Positions 49,882 through 61,038 are shown, counted from the first letter of the stretch. The stretch: DNA of 64,000 nucleotides from Allobosea sp. BH3 (GCF_025499465.1 NZ_JAIMCA010000004.1:310001-374000), one strand, 5' to 3'. Made by a program: numbers and translations. Notes: generated by a model not told the origin, from the sequence alone.

Positions 49882-50072
49882 CCTTCAATGATCGCGTCTC
49901 CACGGCCGCGCGCCATGAGCGAACAGGGGCATCGCCCTCCGCTCGACCTGCTCGCAACGAACTCGAAATCACCGTGGCGTTGTGCGGCCTGAGAGCCCAC
50001 GGACGGTCTACCGCAGCGCCGCGCGCAAACCGCATCGGAGCCTTCCCGAAGCTGGCGTCACGTTTTGAATAA
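49882..50072 (+). pseudogene. Decayed 3' fragment of an lldD-like alpha-hydroxy-acid dehydrogenase
   Basis: Two plus frames joined by a one-base shift near 49954 spell the end of an LldD-like enzyme. The first gives AMSEQGHRPPLDLL, against GAMGEQGVTATLDII in the intact gene of this window; the second gives NELEITVALCGLR, against KELDVTMALCGLR. It then runs to TAA at 50070. Only the last 60 or so codons remain. The intact relative lies 2.4 kb upstream at 46300. Some synonymous and non-synonymous drift suggests an old event, not a recent duplication. Confidence 0.75.
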
Positions 50073-50237
50073 AATTCGTCGATCGAATACGGTTAAAATC
50101 ATTCCGCGTCGATCAAAATCAACTTAATTCAACCGCAGAAAAAAGATCGACTCTAATATACACCTAGAACAAGGTGTGACTTATCCATAGGTCATCGTGA
50201 TCGATATGCATCACGAGTATTGCTGTCGGAGACTGCC

Positions 50238-51011
50238 ATGTCTACGGTCACGCCTGTCCAGGGAGCCGCTTCGCTGCTGTTGCAGCAGGCCATCCTTGTG
50301 CCGGCTTCCAACGCCCCCCGCGCCGCGGCGGCGAGCGAAACCGCCGATGCCGTTCGCCCCGTCGAGCCGATCTCGAAACTCGATCCGGTGACGACCCAGG
50401 CGCGGTCCCGCGTTTCGGAGGCCTTGTTCGATGCCGAGCACACAAGCCTGACGTCCATCAAGCTCCGTGTGATCGAAAGCGTTGCGGGCGCGCTCGGCAT
50501 CAACCAGGAGAATTACGGATCGGACACGGCCTTCCGCGCCGCCATCCGGGCAGCCTTCGACGAGCTGGCGTTGAACCCGAACGCGCGGGAGATCATCGCA
50601 GGCCTGCCTCGCGATCTCGGCGTCGATACCTTCAGCGCCTCGCTGAAGCAGGCCGCCGAGGCCGCCAAAGCCGCCACCGAGGCCCAGCGCGCGGCGAACG
50701 AGGCCCAGCAGGACGCCAGAGCCGAGCAAGCCGCCCGGATCGAGGCTGCCGATGCAAAGGCGGTCGATACCAAGGCAGCCAACGCCAAGGCGGCCGAACA
50801 GGCTGCCGAAGCCGCCAGGCCGGCCCCCGCACCAAAGGCGGCCGAGCCGCCGGTTGCGAAGACGGTCGAACAGCAGGCGGCTCCCCAGACGGCTGCGGCA
50901 TCCGCGCCAAAGGCCGAGAGCGCCCCCGCACCGGCGCCCGCCGCCGCTGCACACGCATCCCCGGCTCCCGCTTCCGCCCCCACCGCCAGCCCCGCGCCTG
51001 CCGCGGCATGA
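50238..51011 (+). CDS. Ala/Pro-rich protein of unknown function
   Basis: A 257-residue protein. Residues 1-150 are moderately complex, with LSTAx-free helical pieces such as SVAGALGINQENYGSDTAFR and NPNAREIIAGLPRDLGVDTF. Residues 150-257 are an Ala/Lys/Glu coiled-coil-like stretch changing into Ala/Pro repeats. No signal peptide or known domain is recognised. GGAG lies 6 bases before the ATG. The 180 bases upstream are AT-rich and may carry its promoter. A terminator follows at 51053. Confidence 0.75.
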   Translation: MSTVTPVQGAASLLLQQAILVPASNAPRAAAASETADAVRPVEPISKLDPVTTQARSRVSEALFDAEHTSLTSIKLRVIESVAGALGINQENYGSDTAFRAAIRAAFDELALNPNAREIIAGLPRDLGVDTFSASLKQAAEAAKAATEAQRAANEAQQDARAEQAARIEAADAKAVDTKAANAKAAEQAAEAARPAPAPKAAEPPVAKTVEQQAAPQTAAASAPKAESAPAPAPAAAAHASPAPASAPTASPAPAAA

Positions 51012-51052
51012 CGGGCTGACGGTACTGGCGACGCAGCGATCGTCTTCCAAAG

Positions 51053-51087
51053 AAAAGCCCCGCGGCACCAGGTGCCGCGGGGCTTTT
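51053..51087. terminator. Bidirectional rho-independent terminator
   Basis: A perfect 17-bp stem (AAAAGCCCCGCGGCACC with its complement) around a single-base loop stands between convergent genes ending at 51011 and 51107. The A-run at one end and T-run at the other let it serve both. Confidence 0.9.
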
Positions 51088-51106
51088 CAATTCCGGCAGC
51101 TGAAGC

Positions 51107-52759
<1,653 letters not shown>

Positions 52760-52858
52760 GAGGCGAGCGGGCTCCGCTTTCGGGGCATTGCGACGAGATG
52801 TCGGGAAATCTGGCCGCTATGTAGCGATGACGCGTGACGCCCGCAACAGCCGCGCGCG

Positions 52859-53839
52859 CTATCTGGCCGCAAGACCGTTCAGCAGCCGCACGAAACGCCG
52901 CGTCGTGCCGCCCCCGGCCTCGGGCGGCCTCGCGATCGTCTGCGCGACGACCATGCGCTGACGCGGCAGAACCGCGATGAACTGCCCGCCATGCCCCGCC
53001 GCGAAGCCGGCCCCTGCGCCGAAGCGTTCGGCCGGCAGCGTCCACCACAGATAGCCATAGCCCAGCCCCGGCCGGGCCGACTGCGAGCGCGCCGTCAGCG
53101 ATTCCGCGAGCCAATCCGCCGGCACGATCCGCCTGCCCTCCCATTGCCCCTGCCCCAGCACCATCTCGCCGAAGCGCAGCATGTCGCGCGTGCTGAGGCT
53201 GAAGACATAGGCCGCATGCTCGGAGGCGGGACTGCGGGCATAGCGCCCATCGGTCGGCACAAAGTCCCGCATGCCGATCGGCTTCGCAATGCGCTCTGCG
53301 AAGCTCTGGAAGATGTCCTCGCCCGTACGCTGCCGGTAGATCGTACCCAGCGCGTTGAAATCCCAGTTGTTGTAGAACCAGAAGCTGCCGGGCGGATGAC
53401 TGCCGCGCTCCGGCCGCCGCGTCCGCATATCGGCCGTCTCGCGCGCCGCCACATGGTAGATGCCCGAGCGCGATGCCAATAGATCGGCCACGGTGGCCTG
53501 CCTTTCGGCCGGGCTCAGCGATGGCGCGAGATCGTCGATCCCGAGCTTCTCCAGCGTATCCGCCAGATCGATCCGCCGCTCCGCCACCGCGATCCCGTAG
53601 AGCGCGCCGATGAGGCTCTTGCGGACGGACGCTACCGGTAGCTTTCGCGCCGGATCGCCATGGCTGAACACCGGCTGCCCGGCGCGCACCGCAAGCAGCG
53701 CCGTCGGCGCGGCCTCCTCGGCATAGGCGGCGAGCACTGCCCCCGGATCGTCGACCTGCGCCAAGGCCCGGCGAGGCCCGATGATCAGTGCTGGAGCCAA
53801 CGCCAGAACCGAACGGCGGGAGATGGTTAGGCCGGACAT
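52859..53839 (-). CDS. Serine hydrolase of the beta-lactamase/class C family, exported
   Basis: A 326-residue exported protein with a signal starting SGLTISRRSVLALAPALII (possible Tat motif SRRSV). The catalytic SxxK is SVRK in LPVASVRKSLIGALYG and the YxN motif appears as YNN in FWFYNNWDFNALG; a GHGGQ near the C-terminus fits the third motif. This is the pattern of class C beta-lactamase-like esterases and D-aminopeptidases. Antibiotic resistance cannot be claimed from sequence. ATG 53839 is preferred over 53890. Confidence 0.88.
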   Translation of the reverse strand: MSGLTISRRSVLALAPALIIGPRRALAQVDDPGAVLAAYAEEAAPTALLAVRAGQPVFSHGDPARKLPVASVRKSLIGALYGIAVAERRIDLADTLEKLGIDDLAPSLSPAERQATVADLLASRSGIYHVAARETADMRTRRPERGSHPPGSFWFYNNWDFNALGTIYRQRTGEDIFQSFAERIAKPIGMRDFVPTDGRYARSPASEHAAYVFSLSTRDMLRFGEMVLGQGQWEGRRIVPADWLAESLTARSQSARPGLGYGYLWWTLPAERFGAGAGFAAGHGGQFIAVLPRQRMVVAQTIARPPEAGGGTTRRFVRLLNGLAAR

Positions 53840-54073
53840 AGCGCGCTGCACTCCTTCGGGATCGCGATGCGGGAAACCTCTGCTTTCCATCCGCCCATGA
53901 CCAATTTGCGGCCGCCGGACGAGTGATCACAGGTCTCGATCACCGGCGAAGATCAAGCCCGATCAAGCACTCTGCATGCAGCATACAGTTATTGCCTTTC
54001 GCCGCCGTTCGATTACCATCCTCCCACAAGATCGCCCGAGAGCGATCTGAACAAAGGTCTTGGGAGGATCACC

Positions 54074-55039
54074 ATGAAGAGATTGGCAAAGGCCGCGCTC
54101 GCGCTGGCCCTGATGGCAGCCGCCTCCGGAACGGCCTGGGCCTTCCCGGACCGGCCGGTCCAGCTCATCGTGCCCTGGGCCGCCGGCGGCGGCATGGACT
54201 CGGTGATGCGCATCTTCGCGGCGGGCTTTGAGGCGGAACTGAAGCAGCCGGTCAATGTCATCAACCGCACCGGCGGCGGCGGTATCACCGGCCACACCGC
54301 CATCGCGACCGCACAGGCGGACGGCTACACCGTCGGCGGCATCAGCCCTGAGATTTCCTTCTTCAAGACGCTCGGCATGGGCGAACTGACGGTCGACAGC
54401 GTCGATCCCTTCTCCCGCCTTTCGCTGATCCCTGCGGGCGTGACGGTGAAGGCCGACAGCCCGCTGAAGACCCCCGCCGATTATCTGAAGGCGGTGAAGG
54501 ACAGCCCGAAGGGCACCTTCCTGGGCTCCGGCACCGGCGTCGGCGGCTCCTGGCACATCGCTTCGGGCGGGCTGCTCAAGGCCGCTGGCATCGCGCCGGA
54601 CGCGGTAAAATGGGTGCCGAGCAACGGCGGCGCGCCTGCACTAAACGACCTCGTCGCCGGCGGCTTGAGCGTCTTCACCGGTTCGCCCATCGAGGCCAAG
54701 GCGATGCTCGAGGCCGGTCGCGTGCGGACCATCCTGCTGATGACCAACGAGCGCCACCCGAACTTCCCCGACGTGCCGAGCGCCAAGGAAGCCGGCATCG
54801 ACTGGACCTATGAGAACTGGTTTGCACTCGCTGGCCCGAAGGGCATCCCGGCCGACCGCCGCAAGATCCTCTTCGAAGCGGCCGAGCGCACGATGCAGCG
54901 CCCCGAGGTCCGCAAGGCAATGGCGGATCGTGGCATTACGCCCGTCTGGGACAAGCCCGGCGAGTTCGCCGCCTATGTGAAGACCTTCACCGAGCGCGGC
55001 AACGCCGTGCTCAAGGACCTCGGCCTCGCCAAGGAGTGA
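54074..55039 (+). CDS. Tripartite tricarboxylate transporter substrate-binding protein (TctC family)
   Basis: Periplasmic binding protein of 321 residues with a signal peptide (MKRLAKAALALALMAAASGTA). TctC-family patterns: FPDRPVQLIVPWAAGGGMD, GGGGITGHTAIATAQADGYT, SGTGVGGSWHI and VRTILLMTNERHPNFPDVPS. Its ATG is preceded by GGGAGG. No TctA or TctB membrane gene is nearby, as is common for this expanded family. The ligand is unknown. Confidence 0.93.
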   Translation: MKRLAKAALALALMAAASGTAWAFPDRPVQLIVPWAAGGGMDSVMRIFAAGFEAELKQPVNVINRTGGGGITGHTAIATAQADGYTVGGISPEISFFKTLGMGELTVDSVDPFSRLSLIPAGVTVKADSPLKTPADYLKAVKDSPKGTFLGSGTGVGGSWHIASGGLLKAAGIAPDAVKWVPSNGGAPALNDLVAGGLSVFTGSPIEAKAMLEAGRVRTILLMTNERHPNFPDVPSAKEAGIDWTYENWFALAGPKGIPADRRKILFEAAERTMQRPEVRKAMADRGITPVWDKPGEFAAYVKTFTERGNAVLKDLGLAKE

Positions 55040-55134
55040 GCCTTCACAAACGCGGGATCGCCCCGTCCGACACCTTCCTCTCGGCCCGGACCATGCATCA
55101 GACTGGCCGGGCCGAAATGTCAGGGAGAGATGGG

Positions 55135-55953
55135 ATGGCACGACCGACGATCCGCGCGGCGATCCTTCGGCTCTGCCTCTTCCTTCTGGCGGCTCTCGCG
55201 CTCGGCCCCTCCCCGGCCAGTGCCCAGACCGACGAGCCGGGCTGCCGGCCGGAGATGGCGAGCCTCAGGCTCCCGCTCCATCGCGCCAACCTGGCGAAGG
55301 ACGAGGTCCGCCTCACCTTCGTCGGCCATGCCACCTTCCTGATCGAGACGCCGGGCGGCGTGAAGATCGCGACCGATTACAACGACTATGTCCGCCCGCC
55401 GGTGACGCCCGACATCGCCACGATGAACAAGGCGCACTCGACGCATAACTCCCGCAGCCCCGATCCGGCCATCCGGCATGTGCTGCCCGGCTGGGACACC
55501 AGCGGCCAGGGCGCGGCCAAGCACGATCTTACATTCGGCGACATCCGCGTCCGCAACGTGCCGACCAACATCCGCGACTATGCCGGCGGCACCGATTACG
55601 ACGGTAATTCGATGTTCGTCTTCGAGATCGGCGATCTCTGCATCGCCCATCTCGGCCATCTGCATCACCCGCTGGAACCCGGCCATCTGCGCGCGCTCGG
55701 TCGGGTCGATGTCGTGCTCTTCCCCGTCGACGGCAGCTATACGCTCGACCAGGAAGGCATGCTGCAGGTGCTGAAGTCGCTTCAGGCGCGCATCATGATC
55801 CCGATGCACTTCTTCGGCGGCGGCACGCTGAACCGCTTCCTCGCCCGCACGGAAGCGCTCTGGCCGGTCGAGCGCCGCGAGCGGCCGGTCATCACGGTGA
55901 GCAAGGCGACGCTCCCGGCCACGCCGAAGATGATCGTGCTGCCCGGGCACTAG
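55135..55953 (+). CDS. Exported MBL-fold hydrolase (UlaG-like)
   Basis: A 272-residue exported metallo-beta-lactamase-fold protein. ATG 55135 follows GGGAGAG and starts a signal peptide (about residues 8-33). The fold shows LTFVGHATFLIETPGGVKIA (first strand with GHA), DIRVRNVPTN..DYAGG, HLGHLHHPLEPGHL and IMIPMHFFGGGTLNRFL. The classic HxHxDH is altered (the comparable stretch reads KAHSTHNSR), so the metal site is atypical and activity uncertain. It follows tctC after 95 bases. Confidence 0.85.
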   Translation: MARPTIRAAILRLCLFLLAALALGPSPASAQTDEPGCRPEMASLRLPLHRANLAKDEVRLTFVGHATFLIETPGGVKIATDYNDYVRPPVTPDIATMNKAHSTHNSRSPDPAIRHVLPGWDTSGQGAAKHDLTFGDIRVRNVPTNIRDYAGGTDYDGNSMFVFEIGDLCIAHLGHLHHPLEPGHLRALGRVDVVLFPVDGSYTLDQEGMLQVLKSLQARIMIPMHFFGGGTLNRFLARTEALWPVERRERPVITVSKATLPATPKMIVLPGH

Positions 55954-56105
55954 GGCGCTACGGTTTCACTCGGAACCACGCCGTCTTTCGGGGCCTGTCC
56001 GGGATGACACCACGGTCGCGTTAACGTCCCGCTGAGGCTGACTCGAAGCTTGGCTTTGCGGCAGCGGCCGATCGCATCATCCTGCCGGCAAACGGGAGAT
56101 CGTCC

Positions 56106-56429
56106 ATGCGCCGCATCGCTGCCGCCGCCTGCCTCTTCGCCGCCGCTGCGCTGCTGCCCGCCCAGGCGGAAGCCCGTCCACGCGGCGGGCGCAGCGACAG
56201 CGCCGCCACCACCAAGACAAGCAGCACCCTGGTCGTCATTCCCGGCGCAGCAGGCGCCGGCCGCGTTCAGGCCGGGGAAACGGGCAAGCCCGAGCGGGTG
56301 CCGTTCCCGCCTTTCACCATGGCGCGCGAAGAGCCCCCGCAGCTTCGCCTGACCACCGCCAATGAAGGCACCCAGAAGCCCTGGTGCCGCAGTGACATGG
56401 TGGTCGGCGGCTTCTGCCTGATGAACTGA
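56106..56429 (+). CDS. Small exported protein of unknown function
   Basis: A 107-residue protein with a signal peptide (MRRIAAAACLFAAAALLPAQAEA, about 20-23 residues). The mature part is Pro/Gly-rich and closes with KPWCRSDMVVGGFCLMN, two cysteines that could form a disulfide. I recognise no domain. GGGAG lies before the ATG. A dispersed palindrome follows directly at 56435. Confidence 0.75.
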   Translation: MRRIAAAACLFAAAALLPAQAEARPRGGRSDSAATTKTSSTLVVIPGAAGAGRVQAGETGKPERVPFPPFTMAREEPPQLRLTTANEGTQKPWCRSDMVVGGFCLMN

Positions 56430-56434
56430 GCCAG

Positions 56435-56482
56435 AGCATCGGACCGAAAAGTGGAATCCACTTTTCGGAAGAATCTGATGCT
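56435..56482. repeat. Dispersed palindromic repeat
   Basis: AGCATC and GATGCT form the outer arms, and CCGAAAAGTGGA and TCCACTTTTCGG form perfect inner arms. It resembles the core of the second unit at 19155-19203. Located between two convergent genes, it could also act as a weak processing hairpin. Confidence 0.8.
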
Positions 56483-56540
56483 GAAACAATGAGCTAGATC
56501 GCCACTTTGCATCCGATAGGACGCGCGGCGATCGAGGCGC

Positions 56541-58355
56541 CTAGGCCTCGCTGCCAAGATCGTCCGGCAGGTTGGCCGGCATCTGCCCCTGCCGCTTCGG
56601 CTTGGTCAGCGGTGTCGGCGTCGGCGTATTGCGGCTGAGCAGGTGCCCCCCCGCATGGAAGTCGCCCGCGAGCTGCAGCGTGAACCGCTCCTCATCCCGG
56701 CGGCGCACATCCTCCTCGATCTCCTTCGCCTCGTCATGAGACACGCCGAGGCTCTTCAGCAGCTCCGTGCCAAAAACCACCGCGGATTCGAGGGTCTCGC
56801 GGATCTGGTAGTCGACCCCGGCACGAACGAGATCGAGCGCGTGGCCGCGATCATAGGCACGCACGAACAGCTTGGCGTGCGGGAACTCATGCTGCGCCAG
56901 CCGTACGATCGCATCGGTGACATCGCGCCGCTCCACGCAGATGACGATCACCTCGGCCCGCTCCGCGCCGGCCGCGTGGAGGATGTCGCGCCGCGTGCCG
57001 TCGCCATAATAGAGCTTGAAGCCAAAGGCCGAGGCGGCCCGGATCATCTCGACGTCAAAATCGATGATCGAGACGCTGATGCCGCGCGCCAGCAGCGCCT
57101 GGCTGGCGACCTGACCGAAGCGGCCGAAGCCGACGATGAGCGCCCGCCCGCTGAGCCCTTCGGCAACCTCGATGCCGTCCATGTCGGTCTTCGCTGCCGG
57201 CATGAAGCGATCGAGTGCGAGCGCCAGCAGCGGCGTCAGCGCCATGGAGATGATGACGGTGCCGCTGGCGATCGCGGTGATGCGCGGATCGAAGATGCCG
57301 GCCGCCGCAGCCGCGGCATAGAGCACAAAGGCGAACTCGCCGCCCTGCGAGAACAGCGCGACGCGCGTGATCGCCTGGCGCCAGTTCGAGCCGAACAGCT
57401 TGGCGACGATGAAGATGCCGAGCGCCTTGACCGCCATGAAGCCGATGACCGCCACCAGCACCAGCTGCCACTCGCGCGAGACCACCGCGAGGTCGAGCGA
57501 CATGCCCACGGCGAGGAAGAAGAGCCCGAGAAGGACGCCACGGAAAGGCTCGATATCCGCCTCCAGCTGGTGTCGAAAGGTCGATTCCGAAAGCAGCACG
57601 CCGGCCAGGAAGGCCCCCATCGCCATGGAGAGCCCGCCGAGTTGCATCGCCAGCGCCGAGCCCAGCACGACGAGCAGCGCCGCCGCCGTCATCACCTCGC
57701 GGGCTTCTGCCGCGGCTAGCACCCGGAACATCGGATTCAGCAGCCAGCGCCCCGCGGCGATCAGCCCGCCCAGCGCGCCCGCACCGATGGCGAAGGAGAC
57801 CCAGGCCTGTTGCTCGCCGCCGGGCTGCGGCGACAGCAGCGCGACGATGGCGAGCAGGGGCACGATGGCGAGGTCCTCGAGCAGCAGGATCGAGACCGCC
57901 TGCTGGCCCTGCGGCGTCGAGGTCTCGCCCCGCTCGTTCAGCATCTGCATGACCACCGCCGTCGAGGACAGCACGAAGCCCATCGCGGCGATGAAGGCGA
58001 CCGTGGGCGCAAGCCCCCCGGCCATGCCCAGCAGCGTCAGCAGGAAGCCGCAGAACAGGACTTGCGCGACACCGAGCCCGAAGATGGCACGCCGGAGCCC
58101 CCACAGTCGCGAGGGCTGCATCTCGAGCCCGATCACGAAGAGGAACATCACCACGCCGAATTCGGCGACGTGCAGGACGCCTTCCGGCGTCGAGAACAGC
58201 CCGAGCCCGAAAGGCCCGATGAGGATGCCCGCGCCGAAATAGCCGAGCACGGAGCCGAGCCCGAGTTTCCGGAAGATCGGGACCGCGACGACCCCTGCGC
58301 CGAGCAGCGCCACGACCTTGACGAGGTCGCCCGTCATTCCTGCCTCGGCCGCCAT
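56541..58355 (-). CDS. Kef-type cation:proton antiporter (CPA2 family) with TrkA-N domain
   Basis: A 604-residue antiporter. About ten to twelve hydrophobic spans fill residues 5-370 (for example KVVALLGAGVVAVPIFRKLG and GVVMFLFVIGLEMQPSRLWG). A cytoplasmic NAD-binding RCK/TrkA-N domain starts at ALIVGFGRFGQVASQALLAR. This is the KefB/KefC/YbaL layout, exchanging K+ for H+. ATG 58355 is chosen (AAGGA upstream); GTG 58382 adds nine residues without a good ribosome site. Which Kef subtype is unresolved. Confidence 0.92.
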   Translation of the reverse strand: MAAEAGMTGDLVKVVALLGAGVVAVPIFRKLGLGSVLGYFGAGILIGPFGLGLFSTPEGVLHVAEFGVVMFLFVIGLEMQPSRLWGLRRAIFGLGVAQVLFCGFLLTLLGMAGGLAPTVAFIAAMGFVLSSTAVVMQMLNERGETSTPQGQQAVSILLLEDLAIVPLLAIVALLSPQPGGEQQAWVSFAIGAGALGGLIAAGRWLLNPMFRVLAAAEAREVMTAAALLVVLGSALAMQLGGLSMAMGAFLAGVLLSESTFRHQLEADIEPFRGVLLGLFFLAVGMSLDLAVVSREWQLVLVAVIGFMAVKALGIFIVAKLFGSNWRQAITRVALFSQGGEFAFVLYAAAAAAGIFDPRITAIASGTVIISMALTPLLALALDRFMPAAKTDMDGIEVAEGLSGRALIVGFGRFGQVASQALLARGISVSIIDFDVEMIRAASAFGFKLYYGDGTRRDILHAAGAERAEVIVICVERRDVTDAIVRLAQHEFPHAKLFVRAYDRGHALDLVRAGVDYQIRETLESAVVFGTELLKSLGVSHDEAKEIEEDVRRRDEERFTLQLAGDFHAGGHLLSRNTPTPTPLTKPKRQGQMPANLPDDLGSEA

Positions 58356-58467
58356 CCGATCCTTCGCCTCCTTCGAGCCCACCGCGGCTCGGCATACAAC
58401 CTACCGGCCCGGGGCGCCGATCAACAAGCGCAGCGGGGGCGCTCTTTGCATTTTGCCCGTACCGGCC

Positions 58468-59478
58468 TCAGCCGGTGCGGGCGGCGCGGCCTTCCAGCGG
58501 ATAGGCCGGATCGTTGTAGCCCGGCGTCGAGGGATGGCCGGGCGCGACCAGCGAATCGACCAGCGCCTCGTCCTCTTGGGTGAAGTCTGCGTCGAGCGCG
58601 GCGAGATAGGCCTGCCACTGCTCGAAGGTACGCGGACCCGCGATCGCAGCCGTGACGAAGGCGTTGTTCAGCACCCAGCGCACGGCGAACTGCACGGGCG
58701 TCAGCCCGCGCTTCTCGGCATGCGCCTTTATCGTCTGGGCAATGTCGAGGCTCTCCTCGCGCCATTCCGACTGCATCATGCGCCGGTCCTGCCGGCCGGC
58801 GCGGGTGCCTTCTGCAGGCGCCGAGCCGGGCGCGTATTTCGCCGTCAGCACGCCGCGCGCCAGCGGCGAATAGGTCGCGACGCCGAGGCCGAAATAGCCG
58901 CAGGCCGGCAGATGCTCGACTTCGGGCATCCGGTTCATCGCGTTGTAATAGGGCTGGCTGACCACCGGCCGGTCGATGCCCAGCTCGTCGCAGAGCCGGC
59001 AGATCTCGGCCAGTCGCCAGGCGCGGTAATTGGAGACGCCGAAATGCCGGATCTTACCCTGACGGACGAGATCGGCCAGCGCATGCACCGTCTCCTCCAG
59101 CGGAGTGTGGTGATCCTCCTTGTGGAGGTAGTAGATGTCGATCGTCTCGGTTCCGAGCCGGCGCAGGCTGTCCTCGCAGGCGCGCATCATCCAGCGCCGC
59201 GACAGCCCGCCCTTCATCGGCCCCGGACCCATCAGGCTGGCGACCTTGGTCGCCAGCACCCAGTCGTAGCGATTCGCGGCGACAGCCCGGCCGGTGACCT
59301 CCTCCGAGCGGCCCTCATTGTAGACATCGGCCGTGTCGATGAAGTTGATGCCCGCCTCGCGGGCATGGTCGACGATCCGGCGCGAGGCGGCCTCGTCCGT
59401 CTGGCCGCCGAACATCATCGTGCCGAGGCAGAGCGGCGAGACCTCGAGGCCGGAGCGGCCGAGACGACGGTATTCCAT
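58468..59478 (-). CDS. Aldo/keto reductase
   Basis: NADP-dependent TIM-barrel oxidoreductase of 336 residues. The catalytic tetrad fits Asp and Tyr in NFIDTADVYNEGRSEE, Lys in VLATKVAS and His in DIYYLHKEDH. Other motifs are LGTMMFGGQTDE, IRHFGVSNYRAW and TYSPLARGVLT. Start ATG 59478 has a near-perfect AGGAGG; the longer open frame is a shadow of fliK. The substrate is unknown. Confidence 0.93.
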   Translation of the reverse strand: MEYRRLGRSGLEVSPLCLGTMMFGGQTDEAASRRIVDHAREAGINFIDTADVYNEGRSEEVTGRAVAANRYDWVLATKVASLMGPGPMKGGLSRRWMMRACEDSLRRLGTETIDIYYLHKEDHHTPLEETVHALADLVRQGKIRHFGVSNYRAWRLAEICRLCDELGIDRPVVSQPYYNAMNRMPEVEHLPACGYFGLGVATYSPLARGVLTAKYAPGSAPAEGTRAGRQDRRMMQSEWREESLDIAQTIKAHAEKRGLTPVQFAVRWVLNNAFVTAAIAGPRTFEQWQAYLAALDADFTQEDEALVDSLVAPGHPSTPGYNDPAYPLEGRAARTG

Positions 59479-59685
59479 GGCGATCCTCCTCGGACAGGGC
59501 GGTGAAACCTGCCGCAGCGAGGCCGGCCACGCCAGAGCCCGCAACGCAGGAGCGCCCTGCGCGAGGCAACCCCGGCGACATTCGATGCCGTGTACCGAGA
59601 GACGCAAGCGAAGCCTAGCCTGGCCCAAAGCAAGGAAATACTTAAACTTTGCTGACAGGGTGGCGGGATCGAACCTGGCCATCCG

Positions 59686-61038
59686 ATGAACATCGCCCAG
59701 CTCGTCCAGAGCAAGACCCTCGCAACCCTGCTTCAGGCGCTCGACATTTCGGGCGAGCTGCCGGTCGGCAGGACCGTGCAGGCCAGGCTTCTGATGCTGG
59801 ACGCGGACGGCACGGCCACGGCGATGATCGGCGAGACCAAGGTCGCGCTCGTCCTCGCCGGCCCGCAGGCCAGGCAGGCAGCGCTGGAGCCCGGCACGAC
59901 ATTGATGCTGCGGCTCGACGCGCCGGCCGAATCCGGCGGCGAGCTGCGCGCCACGCTGGTCGAGACGCGCCCGCCCGCCGCTGCGGCAACCGCTGCCACG
60001 CCCCAAGCCGCCACGGCCCAGGCCGCAGCCACCGCGCCCGATGTGCCGACGCCGGCCGCCGCCCGCGCGCTCGCCGGCCCTATGCTCGCCTCGGCCTTGC
60101 AGCAGCAGGACAGCCTGGCGCCGCTCCTCGCCAATCTGCGCAGCCTCGCGCGCGGCGAGATCGTGCCCACCCTGCCGAAGGAGCTGCTCACCGCCGTCAA
60201 TCGCGTGCTCGCTCAGGCCGTTCCCGGCGAGCAGCCGATGACGGCGCGGCAGCTCAGGGAAGCCTTCCAGAGCTCGGGCCTCTTCCTCGAAGCGCAGAAG
60301 GCCGCCGGCCTGCAGCCTCAGAGGGATCTCAAGGCCGGGCTCCAGGGACTGCGCGAGGCGTTGATCCCGATCATCGACGCGCTCGCTCCGGCCACGAAGA
60401 TCGGCGCGCAGGACCGCCCCGCCTTGCCCACGCCGGACGGCCGGACCGAAGCCGCGCCCGATCAGGCGAGCCGCCCTGCCCCGCCGCGCCGTGACGGCCC
60501 CCTCCTGCCGCAGGCCCCGGCTGAGCCGACGCTCTCGCCCGGCGAGAAGACGCTCGCCATCGCCGAGACCCTGCTCGACCAGACGGACTCCGCGCTCGAC
60601 CGGATCCGGCTGACGCAATACGCCTCGCTTCCGCTCGAATCCGCCCGGCAGGACACCTCGCAGCCGGCGCAGCGCTGGCTCGCCGAAGTCCCCATCGCCT
60701 TCCAGAACGGCGCGACGGTCCTGCCCATGCAGGTGGAGAGGGATGCGCCGCGCCGCACCGCGCAAGGCGTCAGCCCGCCGCTCTGGCGCATCCGCTTCGC
60801 GCTCGATGTCGAGCCTATCGGCCCGCTGCAGGGCATCATCACGCTGCAGGGCCGCGAGGTCGGCGTCACGCTCTGGGCCGAGCGCGAGGACACGAGCAGG
60901 ATCCTGCGCGGAGCAGCCCCCGGCCTCGAAAGCGCGCTCCTCGCCGCCGATTTCGCCGGCGGCGCCGTCGATGTCCACACCGGCCAGCCCCGCGTGGCGC
61001 AGCCCACTGCCGGCCAGTTCCTGGACCGCCTCTCATGA
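59686..61038 (+). CDS. FliK-like (flagellar hook-length control C-terminal domain) protein
   Basis: A 450-residue protein. N-terminal part NIAQLVQSKTLATLLQALDI and an Ala/Pro-rich middle lead to a C-terminal Flg_hook-like domain (WLAEVPIAFQNGATVLPMQV, LWRIRFALDVEPIGPLQGII, GREVGVTLWAERED). The same domain plan is seen in FliK and in YlqG-like proteins. The following gene is a small FhlB-like protein, the usual partner. It overlaps that gene by 4 bases. No other flagellar gene is near, so its role is not certain. Confidence 0.8.
   Translation: MNIAQLVQSKTLATLLQALDISGELPVGRTVQARLLMLDADGTATAMIGETKVALVLAGPQARQAALEPGTTLMLRLDAPAESGGELRATLVETRPPAAAATAATPQAATAQAAATAPDVPTPAAARALAGPMLASALQQQDSLAPLLANLRSLARGEIVPTLPKELLTAVNRVLAQAVPGEQPMTARQLREAFQSSGLFLEAQKAAGLQPQRDLKAGLQGLREALIPIIDALAPATKIGAQDRPALPTPDGRTEAAPDQASRPAPPRRDGPLLPQAPAEPTLSPGEKTLAIAETLLDQTDSALDRIRLTQYASLPLESARQDTSQPAQRWLAEVPIAFQNGATVLPMQVERDAPRRTAQGVSPPLWRIRFALDVEPIGPLQGIITLQGREVGVTLWAEREDTSRILRGAAPGLESALLAADFAGGAVDVHTGQPRVAQPTAGQFLDRLS

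Noticed and set aside
49701..50035. Minus-strand frames of 78 and 99 codons
   Set aside because: They run opposite the dehydrogenase remnant and carry no motif.
52859..53839. Serine hydrolase considered as an antibiotic-resistance beta-lactamase
   Set aside because: Only the general SxxK/YxN fold pattern is seen, which is shared with esterases and peptidases; no mobile element is associated.
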